A stretch of DNA of 18,260 nucleotides from an uncultured Actinomyces sp. (GTDB taxonomy: Bacteria > Actinomycetota > Actinomycetes > Actinomycetales > Actinomycetaceae): assembly GCA_937926195.1 (NCBI GenBank), contig CALEXZ010000003.1:1-18260 (forward strand), given 5' to 3'. Under the pieces are notes generated by a model that was not told the origin of the DNA, made no database searches, and saw only the letters and a program-made list of their open reading frames with translations. Of the stretch, positions 6,866 to 12,808 are shown piece after piece (the stretch's first letter is position 1; every line of letters begins with the position of its first letter). The translations under genes were made by a program, and so were the position numbers.

Positions 6866-8220
6866 CCCTCACGATGCTCGCGCTCATGCTCGCGGCGGTG
6901 CTGGCCGCCGTCATCCTCTACTCCTTCATCGGCTTCATCCCGGGCACCGACGAGACCAGCGTCCTCGCCCCCGTCACCCTCGCCCTTGTGCTGTCGGGCG
7001 CCGCCCCCGAGGTGGTGCTGTCCTTCTTCATCTCGGCGATCGTCACCCTCAACCTCATGAACGCCATCCCCACGGCCCTGGTGGGCCTGCCCGGCGGCGT
7101 CATGAGCGCCCCGCTCATGGAGCACGCCGTCCTGCTGCGCTCACGCGGCCTGGCGTCGACGACGATCCGCAAGATGGCCGTAGGCTCCGCCATCGGCACG
7201 GTCGTGTCCGTCCCGCTCGCCTTCCTCCTGGCGGCCGCCGTCGCCCCCCTGGCCGAGCCGATCAAGGACCGCGCCCCTCTCATCCTCGCCCTGGGCGCCT
7301 GCCTGCTGGCCGTGCTCGGACGCAACCGGGTCCTGGCGCTCGTGTCCATCATCCCCATGGCCTTCCTCTTCCGGGGCCTGCCGGCCGTCTACGAGGCCCA
7401 GGGGATCATCGAGCCCGGCGACAGCGTCAACATCTCCTTCTTCCTGGGCATCACGGTCGGCCCGCTGCTCGTCACCCTGCTCGAGCTGCTCAACAAGCGC
7501 CGCCGCCAGGAGCTGCCCCACGGCACCCTCACCCAGGCGCGTCTGGGCGCCGAGGGCTTCCGCTCGCGCGAGCTGCGTCCCCACCGGCTCGTCACCGCCG
7601 CCGAGGGCGGCTGGAGCGCCGCCATGGCCGCCGTCTCCGCGCCACTGTTCGTGCTCTCACCGGTGGGCCTGACCTTCCTGCTCGGCGAGGCCAGCACCGC
7701 CCGCCTCAAGGACCCGGTGGCCCGGGCCCAGCGGGCCGTGACGGTCATGAGCTCGCTCGCGCACTCGACCTACCTGGCGGGCGTCATCATCCCGCTCGTG
7801 GCCCTGGGCATCCCGATCTCCGGCGTGTCCGCGGGCCCGGCGGGCCCCCTGTTCGAGGCCGACGGCGTCTACAGCCTCGAGCACAACCTCCACCACCTGC
7901 TGGGCATGCCGCAGTTCGTCCTCGCCACCGTGCTGGGGGCGCTGGTCGCCGTCGTGCTCACCTACGTGGTGGCGGTGCGCTGGTCGAGCCAGATCACCCG
8001 CTTCGTCATGAGCCGGGTGCCCCACGAGGCCGTCCTGTCCCTGTTCGTGTGCCTCATCGTCGTTCTCGCCTACATCGACGCGGGCGTCGCCAACGTGTTC
8101 GGGGTGCTGCTCGTGGGCATCGCCTGCGGCTCGCTCAACCGCCTGGGCGTGTCCTACGGGGTGCAGTTCATGACCCTGTACGCCTCGCCCGGCATCGTCT
8201 CCTGGCTCGCCGCCCTCTGA
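6862..8220 (+). CDS. TctA-like multi-pass membrane permease
   Basis: A 452-residue, highly hydrophobic protein with roughly 10-12 helices. The first half has GFIPGTDETSVLAP (24-37) and ALVGLPGGVMSAPL (72-85). The second half has a related LVALGIPISGVSAGPAGPL (312-330). Such paired Pro-Gly-rich re-entrant motifs, one per half, are typical of the TctA family (large subunit of tripartite tricarboxylate transporters) and of the related archaeal TctA/DUF112 proteins. A charged central loop (210-250) separates the halves. It is shorter than most TctA proteins (about 500). No TctC-type periplasmic binding protein and no canonical TctB is in the window. The ATG overlaps the preceding stop by 4 bp. 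It is enclosed by mevalonate-pathway genes, so a link to a pathway intermediate or organic acid is conceivable but unproven. The family call is moderately sure, the substrate unknown. Confidence 0.65.
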   Translation: MTLTMLALMLAAVLAAVILYSFIGFIPGTDETSVLAPVTLALVLSGAAPEVVLSFFISAIVTLNLMNAIPTALVGLPGGVMSAPLMEHAVLLRSRGLASTTIRKMAVGSAIGTVVSVPLAFLLAAAVAPLAEPIKDRAPLILALGACLLAVLGRNRVLALVSIIPMAFLFRGLPAVYEAQGIIEPGDSVNISFFLGITVGPLLVTLLELLNKRRRQELPHGTLTQARLGAEGFRSRELRPHRLVTAAEGGWSAAMAAVSAPLFVLSPVGLTFLLGEASTARLKDPVARAQRAVTVMSSLAHSTYLAGVIIPLVALGIPISGVSAGPAGPLFEADGVYSLEHNLHHLLGMPQFVLATVLGALVAVVLTYVVAVRWSSQITRFVMSRVPHEAVLSLFVCLIVVLAYIDAGVANVFGVLLVGIACGSLNRLGVSYGVQFMTLYASPGIVSWLAAL

Positions 8221-8251
8221 GGGCAGGCCTAACGCCCTCTGAGGGCAGGCC
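8211..8251. terminator. tandem hairpin repeat between convergent tctA-like gene and fni
   Basis: A 19-bp sequence is repeated exactly at 8211-8229 and 8233-8251 (22-bp period). Each copy contains the dyad GCCCTCTGAGGGC (8212-8224 and 8234-8246). The right arm of the first can also pair with the left arm of the second across a 9-base loop. The tctA-like stop codon lies inside the first copy and the fni stop is at 8260. A bidirectional terminator is likely, although there is no T-tract. Confidence 0.55.
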
Positions 8252-8259
8252 GGTCGGCG

Positions 8260-9384
8260 TCAGGACGAGCGCCGGGCCAGGGCCCCCAGGTCCACGCCCA
8301 GCAGCCGGGCGCGCTCGGCGGTGGCCCCGGTGACGAGCAGGTCGGTGCGCGCCAGCTCCGCCACCCGGCCGGCGCCCAGCAGGGCCATGATGCCGCGCAG
8401 CTGCTCCTTCCAGGAGACGAGCTCGCGGAACAGGGCCTCGGGGCCGGACTCGGTGAGCGTGCGCATGAAGTGCCCCGAGGCGCCCACGGCGCACGCCCCC
8501 AGCGCCAGGCCGCGCACGACGTCCAGCGGCGTGCGCACCGCGCCGGAGGCCAGCACCTGGACCGGGAGCTCGCCCGCCTGCGTGTGCAGGCACTCCAGCA
8601 GGCACAGGGCGGCGCTCTGCCCCCAGCCCACGAGGTCGCGGTAGGCGCCGTCCTGCCGGCGGGAGGTCTCGATGGCCACGAAGTCCGTGCCGCCGTTGCC
8701 GGCCACGTCCACCGCCGCCACCCCCAGGGGCACGAGCTGATCGACGCTGCGCCGCGACAGCCCGAAGCCGACCTCCTTGACGACGACGGGCACGCCCACC
8801 GCCTCGGTGATCGCTCCGATGCGCTCGGCCCAGCCGGAGAAGTCCCGGTCGCCCTCGGGCATCGGGACCTCCTGGGCGACGTTGACGTGCACCTGCAGGG
8901 CGTCGGCCTGGAGCATCTCCACCGCGCGCACGGCCTGCTCGGGGCCCACCGTGGGCCCCACGTTGGCCAGCACGAAGGCCTGCGGGGCCTGGCGGCGGAT
9001 GACGGTGAAGGTGTCCTCGCGGGAGGCGTCACGCAGCGCCACGTGCTGCGAGCCCGAGGCGATCGCCAGGCCCGCTGCCCCGGCGGCCTCCGCCAGGCCC
9101 GCGTTGAGCCGTCCCGTCGCCTCGGTGCCGCCCGTCATCGCGTTGACGTACACGGGCGCCTGCCAGCGCGAGCCCAGGACGGTGGTCGACAGGTCCACGG
9201 CGTCGACGTCGGTACCCGGCAGGGCGTGGTGCAGGAAGCCGACATCCGCCCACGGGGTCTGCTTGCCCGGCTCGTGCAGGCTCATGGCCAGGCGCACGTG
9301 CTCGTCCTTGCGCTCGGCGTGCGCGCCCACCCCCGTGCCGGGACGGGCACCGGAGGTGGGGTCGGGCTGCTGGGTGGGGCTCAT
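8260..9384 (-). CDS. fni: isopentenyl-diphosphate delta-isomerase, type II (FMN-dependent)
   Basis: A 374-residue TIM-barrel flavoenzyme interconverting IPP and DMAPP; it needs FMN, NAD(P)H and Mg2+. Visible signatures are RKDEH (25-29), the FMN-contacting MTGGT (83-87), SGSQHVAL (110-117), NVGPTVG (141-147), HVNVAQE with PEGDRDF (166-182, Gln171-Glu172 for substrate and Mg2+), VVKEVGFGLS (201-210), DVAGNGGTDF (226-235) and ASGAVR (279-284). Length is at the upper end of the family (about 330-370). ATG 9384 overlaps the phosphomevalonate kinase stop as ATGA. It is the last gene of the mvk-mvaD-pmk-fni operon. It is unrelated to the type I Nudix isomerase and is the isomerase type expected beside a bacterial mevalonate pathway, which makes IPP only. 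Confidence 0.95.
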   Translation of the reverse strand: MSPTQQPDPTSGARPGTGVGAHAERKDEHVRLAMSLHEPGKQTPWADVGFLHHALPGTDVDAVDLSTTVLGSRWQAPVYVNAMTGGTEATGRLNAGLAEAAGAAGLAIASGSQHVALRDASREDTFTVIRRQAPQAFVLANVGPTVGPEQAVRAVEMLQADALQVHVNVAQEVPMPEGDRDFSGWAERIGAITEAVGVPVVVKEVGFGLSRRSVDQLVPLGVAAVDVAGNGGTDFVAIETSRRQDGAYRDLVGWGQSAALCLLECLHTQAGELPVQVLASGAVRTPLDVVRGLALGACAVGASGHFMRTLTESGPEALFRELVSWKEQLRGIMALLGAGRVAELARTDLLVTGATAERARLLGVDLGALARRSS

Positions 9385-10472
9385 GAGGCCTCCTGGGTCC
9401 ACACGGTCAGGTCAAGGGGGACGATGCCGGCCGCCGCCCAGTCAGCACGCAGGGCCGCCGTGCTGGTGGCGGGCCCGTGCAGGGCGATGCCGCAGTCCCC
9501 GCCTCCGGCCCCCGAGCTCTTCGCCGCCGCCCCGTGGGCGCAGGCAATCTCCACCAGCCGACCGAGCTCGGGCGTCTCGATGACGACGCCGCTCAGCCGT
9601 GCCAGGCCCGCCAGGAGCCTGCGGTGCTCGCCCACGCGCCGGCACACCTCCGCCAGGTCCGCCGCCTCCAGGGCGCGCACGAGGCCGGCCAGGCAGGTGT
9701 CGGAGTCCGACAGGAACTGCGTGTAGCCCCCCACCGGGGCCGGGCCCTGGGTGTGCGCCTTGACGTCGGAGACGAGGCGGGAGGTCGAGGCCGGCTCACC
9801 GGTCCAGCCCACGAGCAGGTCGATGCCGTCGGCCTGCCTCATCCGACGCACCGCCAGCCCGGGCCAGTCGGCGGCGAGGAGCTCGGCCACGCCCGCCTCA
9901 CGCCGCCGTCGACGCAGCCACTGACGGTCGGGGGAGGAGTAGCACACCCAGCCCGTGAAGGAGCTCGCCGCCAGGTCGCCGCCCGAGCCCACCGGCTCGA
10001 CGGCGTCGGAGGCCAGCAGCGCCGTCTTGAACACGTCGAGGTCGCTCAGCTCCAGGTCGTGGAAGGCGGCCACGGCCCGCACGGTCGCCACCGTCACCGC
10101 GGCGGAGGAGCCCAGGCCGAGCTTGCGTCCCGAGGCGTCGTCGAGCTCGCTGATGACGTCCAGGTGCACCATGGCGGGCTCACGGCCTCGCTCACGCACG
10201 AGCTCCTCGACGGTGCGCAGCGCGGAGATGACGTAGTCGACCTCGCCGTCGCTCGGCACCGCCACGCCCTGGGCATCGCGCTCCCAGGTGCGCAGGCCGC
10301 CGTCGTACAGGGCGGAGGACACGCGGGCACGCGGAGCGTCGGCCGCGGCGGCCGTCACCGTGATGAAGCGGTCCACGGCCACGAGAAGGGCCGAGTGCCC
10401 GCTCTCGACGACGGCGTACTCTCCGGCGACGTACAGCTTTCCGGGCGCCTGGCGCGTGACGGACCGAGTCAT
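9381..10472 (-). CDS. phosphomevalonate kinase (GHMP family)
   Basis: A 363-residue GHMP-superfamily kinase converting mevalonate 5-phosphate to the diphosphate with ATP. It begins with APGKLYVAGEYAVVESG (9-25), a hallmark of this branch. The ATP-binding loop is KLGLGSSAAVTVA (117-129), the SGGDLAASSFTG segment is at 163-174, and the third GHMP motif is KSSGAGGGDCG at 318-328. Of the three GHMP kinases in this operon the GEYAV start and the GGGDCG end identify it as PMK rather than mevalonate kinase. ATG 10472 is preferred; TTG 10484 and GTG 10478 in the same frame would add 4 or 2 residues, and none has a clear Shine-Dalgarno. It lies 23 bp after the mvaD stop and overlaps fni by 4 bp. The C-terminal residues run directly into the fni start. 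Confidence 0.92.
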   Translation of the reverse strand: MTRSVTRQAPGKLYVAGEYAVVESGHSALLVAVDRFITVTAAAADAPRARVSSALYDGGLRTWERDAQGVAVPSDGEVDYVISALRTVEELVRERGREPAMVHLDVISELDDASGRKLGLGSSAAVTVATVRAVAAFHDLELSDLDVFKTALLASDAVEPVGSGGDLAASSFTGWVCYSSPDRQWLRRRRREAGVAELLAADWPGLAVRRMRQADGIDLLVGWTGEPASTSRLVSDVKAHTQGPAPVGGYTQFLSDSDTCLAGLVRALEAADLAEVCRRVGEHRRLLAGLARLSGVVIETPELGRLVEIACAHGAAAKSSGAGGGDCGIALHGPATSTAALRADWAAAGIVPLDLTVWTQEAS

Positions 10473-10495
10473 GGGCACAGTCAATCAGGGCCCGG

Positions 10496-11485
10496 CTACT
10501 CGAAGCGGATTCCCTCGCCGCCGCGTCGCACCGTGACCGACGCGGCGGGGAAGGCCTCAGCCAGGGCGGTGGCTGCCTGCTGGGCGTGGGCGGTGTCGGT
10601 GAGGACCTTGACGTTGGGGCCCGCGTCCATCGTCGCCCACACGGGCAGCCCCGAGGCGCGCAGCGCCGCGACCTCGTGCAGGACCTCGACGGTGCCGGGC
10701 AGCCAGTACAGGACGGCAGGACGGGCTGCCAGCATCGTGGCGTGCATCCCCAGGGCGTTGCCCTCCGCCACGGCTCCCAGACGCTCGAGGTCGCCCTCGG
10801 CGGCGGCAGCGACGGCGGCGCTGAGGTCCTCTGCGCTGGCCTCCACCCAGGCCGGGTACAGGGGCGAGGTCCGCACCGTGTGACGCATCGCCTCCGTCGA
10901 GGACAGGGCCTTGGCCCCCTTCTCCACGGTGAGGACCACCATGGCCAGGTCCAGGGCGCAGGGCACCGGCTCCGCGTAGGAGCTCTCGTCGTCCGTGCCC
11001 CGGTTCCAGCGCACGAGACCCCCGAAGACCGAGCGCGAGGCCGAGCCCGAGCCGCGGCGCGCCAGCCGCGACAGCGCACGGCCGTCCATCTCCAGGCCCG
11101 CCGCCCGGCAGGCCGCGCCCGCCAGCGCCGCGAAGCCGGCGGCCGAGGAGGCCAGGCCCGCCGCCAGCGGCACCGTCGAGGTCGACACGACGCTCGCGGC
11201 CTCCTGCGCCCCCAGGCCCGCGCGCTCGCGCACGAGGGACAGGAAGCGGTGCACGCGCTCGCGGGCCCTGCCCTGGACCACGGTGCCGTTGATCGTCACG
11301 AGGTCCTCACCGTCCGCCCCGCCGTCGAAGGAGACGGTCGTCGTCGTCCACGTGTCGTCGAGGGTCAGTGACAGGCTCGACGTCGTCGGCAGGTGCAGGG
11401 CCTCGTCGGTCTTGCCCCAGTACTTGATGAGGGCGATGTTGGAGTTCGCGCTGGCCGTCGCCCGGCGGGCCCCGAGGTCGCTCAC
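10496..11485 (-). CDS. mvaD: diphosphomevalonate decarboxylase
   Basis: A 329-residue GHMP-fold enzyme that performs ATP-dependent decarboxylation of mevalonate diphosphate to isopentenyl diphosphate. Family marks are SANSNIALIKYWGK (12-25), LPTTSSLSLTLD (32-43), the P-loop PLAAGLASSAAGFAA (106-120), RRGSGSASRSVFGG (143-156, Arg151 expected to position substrate) and MDAGPNVKVL with catalytic Asp287. Length is standard (about 320-340). The start GTG 11485 overlaps the mevalonate kinase stop as GTGA, so translation is probably coupled. The stop is TAG at 10498-10496. No defect is visible in the motifs. Confidence 0.95.
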   Translation of the reverse strand: MSDLGARRATASANSNIALIKYWGKTDEALHLPTTSSLSLTLDDTWTTTTVSFDGGADGEDLVTINGTVVQGRARERVHRFLSLVRERAGLGAQEAASVVSTSTVPLAAGLASSAAGFAALAGAACRAAGLEMDGRALSRLARRGSGSASRSVFGGLVRWNRGTDDESSYAEPVPCALDLAMVVLTVEKGAKALSSTEAMRHTVRTSPLYPAWVEASAEDLSAAVAAAAEGDLERLGAVAEGNALGMHATMLAARPAVLYWLPGTVEVLHEVAALRASGLPVWATMDAGPNVKVLTDTAHAQQAATALAEAFPAASVTVRRGGEGIRFE

Positions 11486-12444
11486 AGCGGGGCCTCGCTC
11501 GTGCGCAGCCGGTAGGTCCAGGTGCGTGCCGCGCCGGCCTGGGTCAGGGCCCGGCTCACGGCCTCGGCCGCCTGGGGCGAGTCGGTGAGGCTGATGAGGC
11601 AGCCCCCCAGGCCGCCGCCGGTCATCTTCGCGCCGAGCGCCCCCGCCTGGCGGGCCGCCTGTGTGAGGTTGTCGAGCAGGTCCAGGCTCACGCCGATCTC
11701 GGACAGGAGCTCGTGGGCGGCGTTCATCGTCTCGCCCAGGACGAGCGCCTCCCCGTGCGCCAGGGCCTCGATGGAACGGTGGGTGAGCCTGCCCAGACGC
11801 TGGATGCGCGGCCCGTAGAAGCCCGGGTCGGCCTCGTAGCGGCGCCGCAGCCCGCCGACGGCCTCCCGGGTCGAGCCGTGGATCCCCGAGTCGGCGATGA
11901 CGAGCTGGACGCCCTCGATGCGCTGGCTGAGCAGACGCATCTCACCGGACTGGAAGCGGATGGGGGAGGGGGCCGTCGTCGCCGCGGCGTCGAGCCCCGA
12001 GGGCCGGTCATGGGCGATCTGCTCGGCCTGGTGGATGAGGGGAAGGAGCTCCTCACGGCTGGCCTGGCGCCCGCAGGCGTCCAGCACCGCGCGGATGATG
12101 GCGCCCGCGGAGGCGGCGGAGGAGCCCAGGCCCCGCTCGTGGGGGAAGTCGCTGGCGGTGACGACCTCGAAGGATTGGCCCAGGGCGCCCGAGCGCTCAC
12201 GGGCCACCTCGAAGGCCCGCGCCACGCAGGCGAAGCGGTGGCCCGCCTCGCGCAGGGGGCCGTCGTAGTTCAGGGACCGCAGCCACGAGGGCCCGGGCGT
12301 GGGGGTGACGGTGGCGTTCATGCGCAGGTCGTGCAGCGGCACGGCCACGGCCGGGTGGCCGTAGACCACCGAGTGCTCGCCGATGAGGATCGCTTTGGCC
12401 CAGGTACGTCCGTGCCCCACACGGATGGAGGGGTGTTGATCCAT
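11482..12444 (-). CDS. mvk: mevalonate kinase
   Basis: A 320-residue GHMP kinase phosphorylating mevalonate at the 5-hydroxyl. It contains AKAILIGEHSVVYGHPAVA (16-34), the ATP loop ERGLGSSAASAGA (103-115), the catalytic region SGLDAAAT (149-156, Asp152) and the third motif KMTGGGLGGC at 273-282. GEHSVVYG separates it from the GEYAV of phosphomevalonate kinase. I chose ATG 12444 because AGGGA lies about 9 bases before it; ATG 12453 is too close to that site, and the frame open to 12795 crosses the promoter region and is compositionally non-coding. It heads the mvk-mvaD-pmk-fni operon, the same order as in the Streptomyces sp. CL190 mevalonate cluster. Feedback inhibition by prenyl diphosphates is known for some members, but cannot be judged here. 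Confidence 0.94.
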   Translation of the reverse strand: MDQHPSIRVGHGRTWAKAILIGEHSVVYGHPAVAVPLHDLRMNATVTPTPGPSWLRSLNYDGPLREAGHRFACVARAFEVARERSGALGQSFEVVTASDFPHERGLGSSAASAGAIIRAVLDACGRQASREELLPLIHQAEQIAHDRPSGLDAAATTAPSPIRFQSGEMRLLSQRIEGVQLVIADSGIHGSTREAVGGLRRRYEADPGFYGPRIQRLGRLTHRSIEALAHGEALVLGETMNAAHELLSEIGVSLDLLDNLTQAARQAGALGAKMTGGGLGGCLISLTDSPQAAEAVSRALTQAGAARTWTYRLRTSEAPL

Positions 12445-12518
12445 GCTCAGCATTCCCTTGTCGTCGGTCACCGGGGCGGCCCTGCTGCCGGGGGACGGCT
12501 CATCGAAGGGCGCTTCCG

Positions 12519-12548
12519 AGGCTAGTGACCCCGTCGGACGGCCCGCAA
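12519..12548 (-). promoter_or_regulatory. predicted promoter of the mvk-mvaD-pmk-fni operon
   Basis: On the minus strand TTGCGG (12548-12543) is followed by an 18-bp spacer and TAGCCT (12524-12519). Transcription would begin near 12512, leaving a leader of about 68 bases to the mvk ATG. The boxes fit the actinobacterial housekeeping pattern, but this is a visual match only. Confidence 0.45.
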
Positions 12549-12706
12549 GCCGACGCCGTACGCGGGGGCCCGGGCGCTGCGTGCTACCGGGTGCCTGCGC
12601 CGTGCCGCCACGGGCCGCGGGGTCGTCCCCGAGGTCCGGGCACGAGGGGACCGTCTCCGGCCCCTGAGGAAGGATACGAGACGCGGACGCCGTCCGTGAG
12701 CCGGGT

Positions 12707-12748
12707 GCGGGGCCCGGCGCAGGGCCCGGCGCGCGGGGCCCGGCGCAG
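12707..12748. repeat. GC-rich short direct repeats upstream of proS
   Basis: A 16-bp sequence (GCGGGGCCCGGCGCAG) occurs at 12707-12722 and 12733-12748. The 11-bp core GGGCCCGGCGC appears three times, starting at 12710, 12722 and 12736, about one helical turn or slightly more apart. It lies 50-90 bp upstream of the proS start. It may be a binding-site array or simple GC-rich slippage. Confidence 0.6.
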
Positions 12749-12796
12749 TGAGCAGCGACGCCCCGGGGTGCGCACGGCACCGGGACACCGAGCACG

Positions 12797-12802
12797 TAGG
12801 AT
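12797..12802 (+). promoter_or_regulatory. proS -10 box with leaderless GTG start
   Basis: TAGGAT at 12797-12802 is followed after exactly 6 bases by the GTG at 12809, so the transcript would start at or next to the start codon. There is no Shine-Dalgarno ahead of the GTG. No convincing -35 box is seen. This excludes a T-box leader for proS. Confidence 0.55.
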
Positions 12803-12808
12803 CGGCCC

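Larger units (their letters stand above)
12445..12808. other. 364-bp intergenic region between divergent mvk and proS
   Basis: No gene is supported here. The mvk-side part holds the mvk Shine-Dalgarno and a promoter-like pair (12519-12548). The middle is extremely GC-rich and contains a short hairpin CGGGG-TCGT-CCCCG (12618-12631) and a threefold GGGCCCGGCGC repeat (12710-12746). The proS-side end carries a -10 box at 12797. Short frames across it look like chance in GC-rich DNA. It marks the edge between the mevalonate island and the conserved proS backbone. Confidence 0.6.

Noticed and set aside
12445..12795. Extended mevalonate kinase N-terminus up to 12795
   Set aside because: The extra 117 residues are low complexity, unlike mevalonate kinases, and cover a promoter-like pair; ATG 12444 has a good ribosome-binding site.
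12445..12808. T-box or other riboswitch upstream of proS
   Set aside because: The proS transcript appears leaderless, and no T-box specifier or antiterminator structure was seen.
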